The notes: a model not told the origin generated them from the sequence alone. Positions 16,739 to 26,772 are shown, counted from the stretch's first letter. The stretch: 43,180 nucleotides of DNA from Flavobacteriaceae bacterium (GCA_018608765.1 JABAYY010000029.1:1-43180), one strand, 5' to 3'. Numbers and translations are program-made.

Positions 16739-18790
16739 TTAGCTGATTTTTAAGCCGTTTGCAGCCTCTTGAGCCGCATCTGGATTCACAAAAACAAGTT
16801 TCCCTTCTGGGGTTTCGGTCATTAAAATCATTCCTTGACTTTCGACGCCTCTCAACGCACGCGGCGCTAGATTCACCAAAACAGTGACGCGTTTTCCAAC
16901 CAAAGATTCTGCTGTAAAACTCTCAGCAATCCCCGACACAATAGTACGAACATCAATTCCTATATCGACTTGAAGCACCAATAATTTTTTGGCTTTCGGC
17001 ATTTTTTCCGCCGCAATAATCGTTCCTACACGCATGTCTAATTTAGAAAAATCTTCGAAAGAAACCGTCTCTTTTTGAGGTTCAACCACTTTATTGGCAA
17101 TGGTATTAGCTAATTTACTCTGAGCTAATTTTTCAAGCTGCTGTTCAATCTCTGAATCTTCAATTTTAGCAAATAATAATTCCGCGGTTCCAATTTTGTG
17201 GGTCGCTGCTAAAAGAGGTTCACCAGTTTGTACTGCCGCCCAAGAATGTGTTGGCAGTTGAAGCATGGTTTTTAGTTTTTGAGAAGACCATGGTAAAAAG
17301 GGTTCAGACACTATCGCTAAAGCTGCGGATATCTGGAGGGCCACATACATAATAGTTTGAACACGTTCAGGATCTGTTTTGATCACTTTCCACGGTTCTT
17401 CATCTGCTAAATATTTATTTCCTAAACGAGCGAGGTTCATCAATTCTTGACTGGCTTCTCTAAAACGATAGCGCTCAATCGATTTTGATAAACTCGCAGG
17501 AAACGCTTTTACTTTTTCTAAAGTATCGGTATCAATTTTAGAAAATGTTTTTGGACTTGGCACCAGTCCTTCATAGTATTTATTGGTCAATACCAACACA
17601 CGGTTGATGAAGTTTCCAAAAATAGCGACCAGTTCGTTATTATTACGGGCTTGGAAATCTTTCCAAGTAAAGTCGTTGTCTTTTGTTTCGGGAGCTGTTG
17701 CGGTGAGTACATAGCGCAACACATCTTGCTTTTCAGGAAAATCTTGTAAATACTCTGGCAACCAAACTGCCCAGTTTTTGGAAGTGGATAACTTTTGACC
17801 TTCAAGATTTAAAAACTCGTTAGCAGGTACATTTTCGGGCAGGATATAACTGCCTTCAGCTTTGAGCATTGCAGGAAACATAATACAGTGAAACACAATA
17901 TTATCCTTTCCTATAAAATGTACCAAAGTGGTATCTTCATCTTTCCAATACGGTTCCCAATCTTTGCCTTCGCGTTGGGCCCATTCTTTGGTGGAAGATA
18001 TATAGCCAATAGGCGCATCAAACCACACATAAAGTACTTTTCCATCGCCACCTTCCACTGGAACAGGAATTCCCCAATCCAAATCGCGGGTTACGGCACG
18101 CGGACGCAAACCGTCATCAATCCATGATTTACATTGTCCATAAACATTGGGTTTCCAATCGGTTTTATGCCCCTCTAAAATCCATTTTTTTAAAAATGCT
18201 TCGTGTTTGTCGAGCGGTAAAAACCAATGCTTCGTTTCTTTTAACGTTGGAATTGCTCCAGTGATAGCAGATTTCGGATTGATTAAATCCGTCGCATTAT
18301 GAGTGGTTCCACACGCTTCACACTGATCGCCATAACTTTCTTCATTGCCACATTTTGGACAGGTACCAACCACAAAACGATCGGCCAAAAACTGATTGGC
18401 TTCAGCATCGTAGAGTTGAGCTGTTGTTTCTTCAATAAAAGCATCTTTATCATAGAGCATTTTAAAAAATTCAGACGCTGTTTCGTGGTGAATTTTTGCA
18501 GACGTTCTGGAATAATTATCAAAGGAAATACCAAACGCTTCAAAAGAGGTTTTGATATTTGCATGGAAACGATCTACAACATCTTGAGGTGTGACCCCTT
18601 CTTTTTTAGCTTTGATCGTAATGGGCACTCCATGCTCATCACTCCCACAAATAAAAGCCACATCATGGCCTTGTAAACGCAAGAAACGTGCATAGATATC
18701 CGCGGGCACATACACCCCTGCCAAATGCCCGATATGAATGGGACCGTTGGTATAAGGTAATGCGGCTGTAATGGTAAAACGTTTTGACAT
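16739..18790 (-). CDS. metG: Methionyl-tRNA synthetase
   Basis: Class I aminoacyl-tRNA synthetase that charges tRNA-Met; 683 residues from the ATG at 18790. An upstream in-frame ATG (18835) would add an unlikely hydrophobic extension, and [17 protein letters not shown] is the normal start. HIGH motif at residues 19-22. A four-cysteine zinc knuckle (CPKCGNEE and CEACG) lies in the connective domain. The KMSKS loop reads KLSTSKNW. The anticodon-binding helical domain follows, and the last 110 residues are a fused tRNA-binding OB domain ([18 protein letters not shown]), as in dimeric MetRS. The full-length family architecture is intact. Monocistronic, divergent from the LD-carboxypeptidase operon. 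Confidence 0.96.
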   Translation of the reverse strand: MSKRFTITAALPYTNGPIHIGHLAGVYVPADIYARFLRLQGHDVAFICGSDEHGVPITIKAKKEGVTPQDVVDRFHANIKTSFEAFGISFDNYSRTSAKIHHETASEFFKMLYDKDAFIEETTAQLYDAEANQFLADRFVVGTCPKCGNEESYGDQCEACGTTHNATDLINPKSAITGAIPTLKETKHWFLPLDKHEAFLKKWILEGHKTDWKPNVYGQCKSWIDDGLRPRAVTRDLDWGIPVPVEGGDGKVLYVWFDAPIGYISSTKEWAQREGKDWEPYWKDEDTTLVHFIGKDNIVFHCIMFPAMLKAEGSYILPENVPANEFLNLEGQKLSTSKNWAVWLPEYLQDFPEKQDVLRYVLTATAPETKDNDFTWKDFQARNNNELVAIFGNFINRVLVLTNKYYEGLVPSPKTFSKIDTDTLEKVKAFPASLSKSIERYRFREASQELMNLARLGNKYLADEEPWKVIKTDPERVQTIMYVALQISAALAIVSEPFLPWSSQKLKTMLQLPTHSWAAVQTGEPLLAATHKIGTAELLFAKIEDSEIEQQLEKLAQSKLANTIANKVVEPQKETVSFEDFSKLDMRVGTIIAAEKMPKAKKLLVLQVDIGIDVRTIVSGIAESFTAESLVGKRVTVLVNLAPRALRGVESQGMILMTETPEGKLVFVNPDAAQEAANGLKIS

Positions 18791-18886
18791 TGAATTCTGA
18801 ATTATTAGGACAAAAATACACATAATTACGCCCAATTTGAAACAGAACTTTAGAGAAATTCCTATCTTTACAAAAAGCCCTTCAAA

Positions 18887-19003
18887 ATGATGCTAATTAC
18901 TTTCATATGGTGCATTTTAATATTAATCCATCCAAACACAAACAAGACGCTTATGGACGCTTCTAACACCTCCTCTTTTTCTGCTAACACATTAATAAAA
19001 TGA
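18887..19003 (+). CDS. Possible 38-residue membrane peptide upstream of LD-carboxypeptidase
   Basis: A short frame starts at tandem ATGs (18887, 18890). It encodes one hydrophobic segment ([13 protein letters not shown]) and then a polar Ser/Thr/Asn tail. Its stop overlaps the start of the next gene as ATGA (19000-19003), the arrangement used for translational coupling elsewhere in this window. That favours either a real small membrane peptide or a translated leader, but the length is short enough for chance. Confidence 0.35.
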   Translation: MMLITFIWCILILIHPNTNKTLMDASNTSSFSANTLIK

Positions 19004-19914
19004 TTCGTCCCTCCTATCTAAAAGCAGGCGATACCATAGCTGTAGTTGCACCTGCAGGTGTTTTAAAACAAAATGCCGAAGTGATTCAAAACACAAAATC
19101 CCTTTTGAATAGTTGGGGGTTGGAAGTTGTTTTTGGAGAGCATCTCCAAACAAAATCCCATCACTTTGCTGGCACAGACACCCAACGTTCTAGTGATTTA
19201 CAAATCGCCTTAGACAACCCAAACATCAAAGCAATTTGGTGTGCCCGTGGCGGCTATGGCACACTTAGAATTATTGATGACTTGGATTTTAAAAGGTTTA
19301 AAATTAACCCCAAATGGATCATTGGCTACTCAGATATAACGGTCTTACACAACGCTTTAAACAACATGGGGTACGAAAGTCTGCACGCCATGATGTGTAT
19401 CAACCTTACTGATCATCCCAAACCCATAAAACAATCTGTAGAAACCCTAAAAGCTGCACTTTTTGGCACACTGAAAAATTATGAAATCGAGGGCCATTCA
19501 GACAATAGACAAGGAGACGCAACGGGGGCAATTGTAGGCGGGAATTTATCCTTGTTGACCGCTGTCTTAGGAAGTAGCACACAACTAGACACCAAAGGGA
19601 AACTTATTTTCATAGAAGAAATTGGAGAGTATAAATACCATATCGACCGGCAATTACAAAGCTTGAAACGTGCCGGGTATTTTAAACACTGTGTCGGCGT
19701 GATTATTGGCGATATGAGTCAAATTAAAATCAATGACCCTGCTTGGGGAGACTCTATTGAAGCCTTGATTTTAGACGTCCTCAAAGACACAAATGTGCCT
19801 GTAGCATTTGGATTTCCTGCAGGTCATGAATTAGAAAATCGTGCCCTTTATTTTGGAAGAAGTGTTCAACTACAAGTGACCAAATCAAAAACAAGGGTCT
19901 TATTTATAGATTAA
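19000..19914 (+). CDS. LD-carboxypeptidase (peptidase family S66)
   Basis: 304-residue serine peptidase of the S66 (LdcA / MccF-like) family. It is expected to remove the terminal D-Ala from murein tetrapeptides during peptidoglycan recycling in the cytoplasm. Motifs: [19 protein letters not shown] at the N-terminus, WCARGGYGTLRIIDDLD, the nucleophile S111 in GYSDITVLHNAL, GGNLSLLTAVLGS, and the C-terminal Glu and His of the triad in LIFIEEIGEYKYHIDR and FPAGHE. No signal peptide, so cytoplasmic. First main gene of a three-gene run (10- and 7-base gaps) with the ABM-domain and YraN genes. A microcin-immunity role (MccF) is possible but less likely in this context. Confidence 0.9.
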   Translation: MIRPSYLKAGDTIAVVAPAGVLKQNAEVIQNTKSLLNSWGLEVVFGEHLQTKSHHFAGTDTQRSSDLQIALDNPNIKAIWCARGGYGTLRIIDDLDFKRFKINPKWIIGYSDITVLHNALNNMGYESLHAMMCINLTDHPKPIKQSVETLKAALFGTLKNYEIEGHSDNRQGDATGAIVGGNLSLLTAVLGSSTQLDTKGKLIFIEEIGEYKYHIDRQLQSLKRAGYFKHCVGVIIGDMSQIKINDPAWGDSIEALILDVLKDTNVPVAFGFPAGHELENRALYFGRSVQLQVTKSKTRVLFID

Positions 19915-19924
19915 TATTTTTAGG

Positions 19925-20245
19925 ATGATTTCAAACACCCCACCACCCCCCTATTATGCCGTTATTTTTAGTTCTGTACGCACAACTGACTGTGTAGGTT
20001 ACGCAGAAATGAACACTCTCATGAATGAGCTTGCACTTGAACAAGACGGGTTTTTGGGCATGGAAAATGCCAGTTCAGAGATTGGGATTTCTATTTCTTA
20101 TTGGAACGACTTAGAGGCCATCAAGCGCTGGAAAAACAACTTAGAACATCAAGAAGCACTAGCTGAAGGTCAAAAACGTTGGTACAAACACTATAAAGTT
20201 CGGATTGCCAAAGTAGAACGCGATTATGAATTTCTAAAAAAATAA
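19925..20245 (+). CDS. ABM-domain (antibiotic biosynthesis monooxygenase-like) protein
   Basis: Small 106-residue cytoplasmic protein with the dimeric alpha-beta-barrel ABM fold. Visible features are YYAVIFSSVRTT (first strand), a helix with MNELALEQDGFLGMENASS, the ISYWNDLEAIKRWKNNLEH segment and a final strand before WYKHYKVRIAKVERDYEF. Relatives such as YqjZ are of unknown function; some ABM proteins are quinol monooxygenases or degrade haem, but I see nothing to decide. It follows the LD-carboxypeptidase by 10 bases and precedes yraN-like by 7 bases, so it is co-transcribed with both. Confidence 0.8.
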   Translation: MISNTPPPPYYAVIFSSVRTTDCVGYAEMNTLMNELALEQDGFLGMENASSEIGISISYWNDLEAIKRWKNNLEHQEALAEGQKRWYKHYKVRIAKVERDYEFLKK

Positions 20246-20252
20246 AACACCC

Positions 20253-20612
20253 ATGTCTGAGGCTTATATACGTGGTATTTCGGGAGAACGCATGGCAGTG
20301 GACTATTTGATTTCTAAAGGCTATCGCATTTTGGCGCAAAACTTTCGTTATATGAAAGGCGAGGTAGATATCTTGGCACAAAAAGAAAAGTGTTTGGCAG
20401 CAGTAGAGGTTAAAACCCGAAGTACATCAGATTTTGGAGCGCCCGAAGAATTTCTAAAACCAGCGCAAATACAACGCATCATCAAGACGGTAGATTATTT
20501 TGTGACCTCTAAAAATTTAGAAGTCGAAGTTCGTTTTGATATCATAGCAATTGTAATTTCTTCTAAAAATTCAGAACTAGAGCATATTGAAAATGCATTC
20601 TATCACTTTTGA
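20253..20612 (+). CDS. UPF0102 / YraN family nuclease-like protein
   Basis: 119-residue protein of the YraN (UPF0102) family, which has the core of a restriction-endonuclease-like fold. Motifs: GISGERMAVDYLISKGYRIL at the start, then NFRYMKGEVDILAQ with the acidic pair and AAVEVKTRS with the catalytic-type E-x-K. The fold suggests a Holliday-junction-resolvase-like nuclease, but the cellular role is not established. Last gene of the LD-carboxypeptidase run. Its stop overlaps the stop of the convergent thioredoxin-domain gene by 10 bases. Confidence 0.9.
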   Translation: MSEAYIRGISGERMAVDYLISKGYRILAQNFRYMKGEVDILAQKEKCLAAVEVKTRSTSDFGAPEEFLKPAQIQRIIKTVDYFVTSKNLEVEVRFDIIAIVISSKNSELEHIENAFYHF

Positions 20613-21928
20613 TCCAATACAGTTTTTAAATCTTTTAACGAATACGGCTTGTCAGTAATAACTTTTGAAGCATCCAAAACAAAGTAGGTAGGCGTTGCTT
20701 CAATGGCATATTTTTTTGTAATGTCATGTTCCCATTTTCCTTCAGCAATACTGTGTATAAATTCCGACCAAGGCTGGATAGTTTTGCTCCATTGCACAGA
20801 ACTCGTTTCGTTTCCTATAGCCAAGACTGTTATCTTTTTTTTAGGGTGATTGGAAATATACGTATGAATCTCAGGAAGTTCTTTTAAACAATGCCCACAA
20901 TCACTGCTCCAAAAAACCAATAGATAAGTGGTTGCGTCTTCCAAATCATAAAGCGATACGCTTGTGGTTTCTTTTGGAGTTTCTATCTGAAAGTTGGGTG
21001 CTTTTTCCCCCACAGCAATGCGCACAAACCCCTTTAAAGAGCTGATTAATTCCGTGGCGTCTAATTGTAATGCCAAAGGCAGTACATAGGATTTTGTGAG
21101 ATACACAGCTAAAGCATCGTATCCTTTAGTGTTGAGGGTTTCTTTTAAAGCATTGAGAACGGTTAATTGGTAGGACAAATCCGTATTTACGAAAGCGTTA
21201 TGAACCGTATCAATATTAGATCGATACTCTTGAAATGAAGGGGTTTCAGAGAAATGCATTCGTAGAATATAGTCAAGAAACTTGTCTGTAACAAAATTAG
21301 AGTTCTGAAGAATGGGATCTTGAAAATCAATGGTCTGAAAATAATTGGCTTTCACATTAGAAATGTAGTCGGTTGCCGTTTCTGCAGTTGAAGGAATATA
21401 AGGTTTACTGGCTGCTATAAAATGGGCAGCAATCGTTCCTTTAGATTGAGCTTCAAAGTAATTTTGAAGGCTGTCAATTTTTTGAGTACGGCGTTTGTAG
21501 TTCAAGGGGTCTAAAGTCGGTAGGGCATACAATTGAACCAACTCCTTTTGTGCGAGAGATATCGATTGGTTGTATGCTTGCAGTAATTGATTTTCTTTGG
21601 AATTAATAAATTTAACACCCGTTTCGATATCAAAATTAAATTCTACCGCTTCAGTGCCATTGTATATAAATTCAAAATTATGTTCAGATTGAGGGAGGGC
21701 ATAGACCAACTTGTAAAGTCCCGCAGGAACAGATGCATCGAGGTCAATTTGTATTTCCCCTTCTGCGTTCACACTGCCGTAACTCACATAGGTCGCATTA
21801 CCAGCCGAGAGCTGATACAACATGGTCGCTTTGAATTCACTCGCAGGCGAAAAAACTCCTTTGATCTGTTGTTGAGCTTGCCCTAAAAAAGAACCTAATA
21901 GACTGAAATAAAAAAGGTGTTTTAACAT
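20603..21928 (-). CDS. TlpA-like thioredoxin-domain protein, exported
   Basis: 441-residue exported protein. The signal peptide is MLKHLFYFSLLGSFLGQAQ. The N-terminal half is a beta-rich domain of the type found before thioredoxin domains in Bacteroidota (DUF4369-like), followed by a helical middle. The C-terminal thioredoxin fold starts at about 300 (GEKAPNFQIETPKE) with the redox motif CGHC (C344, C347) in VFWSSDCGHCLKELPE and the cis-Pro segment IEATPTYFVLD. It is expected to act in the periplasm as a disulfide reductase or oxidase. It is transcribed away from yraN-like and lies 55 bases upstream of the mfd stop side, i.e. downstream of mfd on the same strand... its own start lies just before the end of mfd, so read-through from mfd is likely. 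Confidence 0.85.
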   Translation of the reverse strand: MLKHLFYFSLLGSFLGQAQQQIKGVFSPASEFKATMLYQLSAGNATYVSYGSVNAEGEIQIDLDASVPAGLYKLVYALPQSEHNFEFIYNGTEAVEFNFDIETGVKFINSKENQLLQAYNQSISLAQKELVQLYALPTLDPLNYKRRTQKIDSLQNYFEAQSKGTIAAHFIAASKPYIPSTAETATDYISNVKANYFQTIDFQDPILQNSNFVTDKFLDYILRMHFSETPSFQEYRSNIDTVHNAFVNTDLSYQLTVLNALKETLNTKGYDALAVYLTKSYVLPLALQLDATELISSLKGFVRIAVGEKAPNFQIETPKETTSVSLYDLEDATTYLLVFWSSDCGHCLKELPEIHTYISNHPKKKITVLAIGNETSSVQWSKTIQPWSEFIHSIAEGKWEHDITKKYAIEATPTYFVLDASKVITDKPYSLKDLKTVLDQK

Positions 21929-21983
21929 GAGGAGCCGGATTTAAGTGACTCAAATATAAGCATCTTAAAACAGAAGTTAAGTA

Positions 21984-24900
21984 TTATTCCAAAATAGGCT
22001 TTAAGGCTTCTAACCCCTGTTTCACAGAACTAATATTAGAAAAACGCATCAATAGACGCAAACCGAGACGCATTTGTTTTTCCTTGATTGAACAGCTTTC
22101 TGGATGGGACTGAACATATTGTAATATTTTTGAAAAATGAATACTTTGATAAAAACGACTTTCTTGATCGCTGATGAAATACCCAATTAATTTGTGGCTT
22201 TTCATTACTACTTTGTCAAAGCCTAAAGTCGTTGCCAACCATTTGATGCGTACACTGTCCATAAGGTCCACCACTTGTGTTGGAAGCGCCCCAAACCGAT
22301 CGATTAAATCGCGCTCAAAACGTTGTAATTCATCCTCAGTCTTCAAGGAATTTAACTGAATATATAGGCTTAAACGCTCGGTAATATTATTGACATAATC
22401 ATCTGGGAATAACAAGGAGAAATCCGTGTCTATGGTCACATCTCTTACAAATTCTTTGGTATTAATATCTTCGTTATAAAGCGACTTAAACTCGGTTTCT
22501 TTTAGCTCTTCAATAGCTTCATTTAATATTTTTTGATAGGTTTCAAATCCAATATCGTTGATAAATCCGCTTTGCTCCCCTCCTAATAAATCGCCAGCCC
22601 CTCTAATTTCTAAATCTTTCATGGCAATATTAAAACCACTTCCGAGGGCTGTATATTGTTCCAATGCTGAAATTCGTTTGCGTGCCTCATCCGTCATCGC
22701 ATGATAATCTGGAGTAATGAAATAACAAAAGGCTTTCTTGTTACTTCGCCCCACACGGCCCCGCATTTGGTGTAAATCACTCAACCCAAAATTATTGGCA
22801 TTATTAATAAAAATCGTATTGGCGTTAGGTACATCCAAACCACTTTCTACAATGGTGGTACTGACCAGAACATCAAACTCTCCACTCATAAAATCAAGCA
22901 TGAGCTGCTCCAATTTACGTCCTTCCATTTGACCATGGCCCACTCGAATTTTGGCATCGGGTACCAGACGTTGTAAAAGCCCTGCTACTTCTTTAATATT
23001 TTCAATGCGGTTGTGAATAAAATAGACCTGTCCAGCACGTTGAATCTCATATTGAATGGCGTCGCGAATGGCTTCTTCATTCAAACGAATCACGATGCTG
23101 TCAATCGGAAAACGGTTGGGAGGCGGCGTTGTAATGACCGATAAATCCCGAGCTGCCATCAAACTAAACTGAAGTGTTCGTGGAATTGGAGTCGCAGTCA
23201 GAGTAAGCACATCCACATTATCTTTAAGCGTTTTGAGTTTTTCCTTGACAGCCACACCAAATTTTTGTTCTTCATCTACAATTAGCAGTCCTAAATCTTT
23301 AAATTTTACAGATTTATTGACCAATTGATGCGTTCCAATAATGATGTCCAAACTTCCCGACTCTAACTGTTCTAAGGTTTCTTTGCGTTGTTTGGTCGTT
23401 TTGAAACGGTTGATATAATCAACTCTAACTGGAAAATCCTTTAAACGAGATTTAAAGGTTTTAGCATGTTGGAATGCAAGAATGGTTGTGGGTACTAAAA
23501 CAGCAACTTGCTTGCCATTGTCAACGGCTTTAAAAGCGGCCCTTAAAGCCACTTCTGTTTTACCAAAACCCACATCCCCACAAATCAAACGGTCCATAGG
23601 ACGTTCGCTTTCCATATCTGCTTTGATGTCGGCAGTCGCCGTGATTTGATCTGGTGTATCTTCAAAAACAAAGGAGGCTTCCAATTCAAGCTGCATCGAG
23701 GTGTCAGGATTGTATCTGAAACCTGTTTCTAACTTCCGTTTGGCATAGAGTTTTATAAGATTAAATGCAATTTCTTTGACTCTGGATTTTGTCTTTTGCT
23801 TAAGGACTTTCCATGCTTTACTGCCTAACTTATAAACTTTGGGTGGCTTCCCATCTTTTCCGTTAAATTTGGTGATTTTATGAAGGGCATGAATGCTTAA
23901 ATATAAGATGTCACGTTCGCCATAAAATAGCTTGATGGCTTCTTGTTTTTTTCCTTCAACATCAATTTTTTGCAACCCTCCAAATTTTCCAATTCCGTGG
24001 TCAATATGGGTGATATAATCTCCGATTTCAAGTTTCGTTAATTCTTGAAGAGTGATAGATTGCTTTTTAGAAAATCCGTTTTTAAGATGGAATTTATGAT
24101 AGCGTTCAAAAATCTGATGATCGGTATAACACACAATTTTTTTATCATGGTCAATAAACCCTTGATACAAAGACATCACAATAGTTTGACAGTGCACGTC
24201 TTCATCTACGGTTTCAAAAATATCATAAAACCGTTGTGCTTGTTGGGTGTTTGAACAACAGATAAAGTTTTGATACCCTAGATCATGATGACTGTTTAAG
24301 TCTTCAATAATGAGATTAAATTGTTTGTTAAAAGACGGCTGAGGACTGACTTGAAGTTCCAATTGCTGTTCCTTTTTTGGTGCTAAAACAGCGGCACTTC
24401 CAAATTCAACTACTGTGAAGTCCAACAACTGAGATTTGAAATCAGCGGACGTACAAAATAAATCTTCTGGACGGCTGTGCTTGATGTCCGTGGACAGTTC
24501 ATTGTACGCTTCAGAAGCTTTTTCTTGAAGTGTATCTGTAGCCGCTAAAAATGCTGGGATATTTTTAGTAAATACAACCGTATTTGAAGAAATATATTCT
24601 AAAAACCCTTGACGTGTTTCGTTGAGCAATTTATGCTCAATATTAGGGATGATTTGGAGTTTTTTAATGGGTTTTATTGACAGTTGTGATTCAATATCAA
24701 ATGTTCGAATACTGTCCACTTCGTCACCAAAGAATTCAATTCGGTAAGGTTCGTCGTGTGAAAATGAAAATACATCTACAATCCCACCGCGTACTGAAAA
24801 CTCCCCTGGTTCAGTCACAAAATCAACACGTGTGAACTGATAATCAAAAAGGACTTCATTAAAGAAATCTAAATTCAATTCCTCGCCTACTGCCACTTTA

Positions 24901-25328
24901 AACGTAGATTTCTCAAGTTCTTTTCTGGACAATACTTTTTCAAAAAGTGCTTCTGGATACGTAACAATGAGGGCAGGTTTTTTCTGAGAATTGATACGAT
25001 TTAAAACCTCAGCACGTAACAATACATTGGCGTTGTCTGTCTCTTCAATTTGATAAGGTCTGCGATAACTCCCTGGATAAAACAACACTTCTTTGTCGTC
25101 CAGTAACACTTCCAAATCATTCAAATAATAGGCCGCTTCTTCCTTATTGTTAAAGATCAGTAAAAAAGGGTGGGTTTTGGTTTTAAATAGACTGGCTATT
25201 GTGAAAGACAGCGAAGAGCCTAAAGCACCTTTTAAATGTATTTTTTCTTTGGATTTGGATATAGCAGCGCTCAGATTTTGATGAATCAAAGACTGTTGAA
25301 ATTTTTGAGAAAGGATGGTTTTACTCAA
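21984..25328 (-). CDS. mfd: Transcription-repair coupling factor
   Basis: Mfd translocase, 1114 residues: removes RNA polymerase stalled at DNA lesions and recruits UvrA. Order of domains: UvrB-like N-terminal module (FYPGSYRRPYQIEETDNANV, EPGEFSVRGGIVDVFSF); the CarD-like RNA-polymerase interaction domain from about 430 (LEIGDYITHIDHGIGKFGGL); the RecG-like helicase motor with Walker A GDVGFGKT near 582 and the DEEQ box near 684 (LIVDEEQKFGV), plus MRGRVGRSNK; and the C-terminal TRCF domain. All motor motifs look intact. The only usable start is TTG at 25328: a stop codon directly precedes it in frame and the encoded start MSKTILSQKF is normal. A TATCTTTG promoter element lies 15 bases upstream, giving a very short leader. 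Confidence 0.96.
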   Translation of the reverse strand: MSKTILSQKFQQSLIHQNLSAAISKSKEKIHLKGALGSSLSFTIASLFKTKTHPFLLIFNNKEEAAYYLNDLEVLLDDKEVLFYPGSYRRPYQIEETDNANVLLRAEVLNRINSQKKPALIVTYPEALFEKVLSRKELEKSTFKVAVGEELNLDFFNEVLFDYQFTRVDFVTEPGEFSVRGGIVDVFSFSHDEPYRIEFFGDEVDSIRTFDIESQLSIKPIKKLQIIPNIEHKLLNETRQGFLEYISSNTVVFTKNIPAFLAATDTLQEKASEAYNELSTDIKHSRPEDLFCTSADFKSQLLDFTVVEFGSAAVLAPKKEQQLELQVSPQPSFNKQFNLIIEDLNSHHDLGYQNFICCSNTQQAQRFYDIFETVDEDVHCQTIVMSLYQGFIDHDKKIVCYTDHQIFERYHKFHLKNGFSKKQSITLQELTKLEIGDYITHIDHGIGKFGGLQKIDVEGKKQEAIKLFYGERDILYLSIHALHKITKFNGKDGKPPKVYKLGSKAWKVLKQKTKSRVKEIAFNLIKLYAKRKLETGFRYNPDTSMQLELEASFVFEDTPDQITATADIKADMESERPMDRLICGDVGFGKTEVALRAAFKAVDNGKQVAVLVPTTILAFQHAKTFKSRLKDFPVRVDYINRFKTTKQRKETLEQLESGSLDIIIGTHQLVNKSVKFKDLGLLIVDEEQKFGVAVKEKLKTLKDNVDVLTLTATPIPRTLQFSLMAARDLSVITTPPPNRFPIDSIVIRLNEEAIRDAIQYEIQRAGQVYFIHNRIENIKEVAGLLQRLVPDAKIRVGHGQMEGRKLEQLMLDFMSGEFDVLVSTTIVESGLDVPNANTIFINNANNFGLSDLHQMRGRVGRSNKKAFCYFITPDYHAMTDEARKRISALEQYTALGSGFNIAMKDLEIRGAGDLLGGEQSGFINDIGFETYQKILNEAIEELKETEFKSLYNEDINTKEFVRDVTIDTDFSLLFPDDYVNNITERLSLYIQLNSLKTEDELQRFERDLIDRFGALPTQVVDLMDSVRIKWLATTLGFDKVVMKSHKLIGYFISDQESRFYQSIHFSKILQYVQSHPESCSIKEKQMRLGLRLLMRFSNISSVKQGLEALKPILE

Positions 25329-25342
25329 CTAAAAAATTTTTG

Positions 25343-25350
25343 CAAAGATA
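25343..25350 (-). promoter_or_regulatory. Putative -7 element of mfd
   Basis: Minus-strand TATCTTTG followed by C, a standard Bacteroidota -7 element, ends 15 bases before the TTG start codon. No clear TTG -33 element is seen. Confidence 0.45.
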
Positions 25351-25457
25351 TAATAATAGTCTTTGAATTTGATTGTTATTAAGACATAATCCTTTTAAAA
25401 ATTCAAGCTAAAATTTAAAAAAAATATGTAGGTTTGTGTACCTAAATTTACAAACCT

Positions 25458-25886
25458 ATGTCCTTTTCAGATTTATTCAATAGTGGTTTCACCACTAGAA
25501 ACCAAGATCATTTTGCTTCCATTGTGAGGGTCGCTTTCAGCGACAATATCATAAGCCAAGAAGAAAAATGTTTTTTAGACCGACTTGCTCAAAACTTAGA
25601 CATTTCAAAGGAAACTTATCTAAAAATTTTTAAAAACTATAAATCACATCCCATCAATCCGCCAATATCGCAAGATTCACGTATTGAGCGCTTGTATGAT
25701 TTGGCTCGTATGGTCTATGCCGATGACATCAAAGATGCACACGAAGTAACCATACTAAGAAAAATAGTCATTGGGCTGGGGTTTCAAGCAGAGTCGGTAG
25801 CAAAAGTCGTTAGCACTTCCTTAAATCTGGTCTCTAATAAAGTCGAGTTTGATACGTTTAAAAAAGAAATGAAAACGGTATTTTAG
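25458..25886 (+). CDS. TerB-like protein
   Basis: 142-residue, all-helical cytoplasmic protein resembling the TerB (tellurite-resistance B-like) fold. A first helical repeat with an acidic, metal-binding-like loop appears in IVRVAFSDNIISQEEKCFLD and a second in LARMVYADDIKDAHEVTILR. Such domains bind divalent metals and often serve as sensors, but standalone flavobacterial copies have no proven role. The upstream region has a TAGGTTTG element and a hairpin whose 3' arm abuts the ATG (see findings). It is convergent with tesB, one base between the stops. Confidence 0.75.
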   Translation: MSFSDLFNSGFTTRNQDHFASIVRVAFSDNIISQEEKCFLDRLAQNLDISKETYLKIFKNYKSHPINPPISQDSRIERLYDLARMVYADDIKDAHEVTILRKIVIGLGFQAESVAKVVSTSLNLVSNKVEFDTFKKEMKTVF

Positions 25887-25887
25887 A

Positions 25888-26772
25888 TCAAATAGTCCCT
25901 GGTTTTGAACCTTGATCCAATATACGCATCAATCCCTCTTGAGCGACAGAAGCTATTAAATTCCCTTTAGAGTCAAAGATGCTCCCTCTAGAAAACCCTC
26001 TTGAATTAGAAGCACTCGGACTGTCAATAGCGTACAAGAGCCAATCACTAATATCAAAATCGCGGTGAAACCACAAGGCATGATCTAAGCTCGTATAAAA
26101 CACTTCTTTTGAGTTTAAAAACTCTCGATGTGGCATAGATGCAGGACGCAAAATATTATAGTCAGAAGCATAGGCTAACAACTGGTGTTGTAGTGGAATA
26201 TTGGTTGCAAGTTCTTCGCAAGTCTTAAACCATATATTATCAAATGGCGGACTGTTTTTGACCAACTTGGTAAGCATATTGTCCACTGGCTTGAATTCAA
26301 ATACTTTCGGTAAAAAAGATTTATAACGTTTGTAAGTGTCTGGAATTACGTCCTTAAATTGTTCAATCTGTTTATGACTATTCATCAATTCTTCTGGCGG
26401 AAATACATTAGGCATCGAAATTTGATGATCAACTCCTTCTTGTTTTAACTGAAAAGATGCAGACATATTAAAAATTGCCTTTTCATTTTGAAAAGCAACT
26501 ACACGACGGGTTGTAAAACTACCACCATCTCTTATAATATCTACTTCATATTTGATTGGAACATCAATGTTTCCGCCCAATATAAAATAGCCATGCATTG
26601 AATGTGCGTATCGATCTTCGGGAACAGTTTGATAGGCGGCATGTAGGGATTGTGCCAATACTTGACCACCAAAAACACGCCCCCAAGGCGCTTGATAATT
26701 TTTACCAATAAAGGTGTGATCGTTAATTTTTTCGAGTGATATTAACTTAATAAGTTCAGAGAGGGATTCCAT
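25888..26772 (-). CDS. tesB: Acyl-CoA thioesterase II
   Basis: 294-residue double-hotdog acyl-CoA thioesterase of the TesB type, hydrolysing medium/long-chain acyl-CoA to free fatty acid and CoA in the cytoplasm. First hotdog: GRVFGGQVLAQSLHAAYQTV and HSMHGYFILGGNIDVPIKYE, with SFTTRRVVAFQNEKAIFNMS. Second hotdog: the catalytic Asp in SLDHALWFHRDF, then FSRGSIFDSKGNLIASVAQE with the Gln/Glu near the end. Length is that of the family. It is convergent with the TerB-like gene; a TATTTTTG element at 26789-26796 may be its -7 box. Confidence 0.9.
   Translation of the reverse strand: MESLSELIKLISLEKINDHTFIGKNYQAPWGRVFGGQVLAQSLHAAYQTVPEDRYAHSMHGYFILGGNIDVPIKYEVDIIRDGGSFTTRRVVAFQNEKAIFNMSASFQLKQEGVDHQISMPNVFPPEELMNSHKQIEQFKDVIPDTYKRYKSFLPKVFEFKPVDNMLTKLVKNSPPFDNIWFKTCEELATNIPLQHQLLAYASDYNILRPASMPHREFLNSKEVFYTSLDHALWFHRDFDISDWLLYAIDSPSASNSRGFSRGSIFDSKGNLIASVAQEGLMRILDQGSKPGTI

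Noticed and set aside
18791-18835. Longer MetG start at the upstream ATG
   Set aside because: It adds a hydrophobic extension foreign to MetRS; the ATG at 18790 gives the standard N-terminus leading to HIGH at residue 19.
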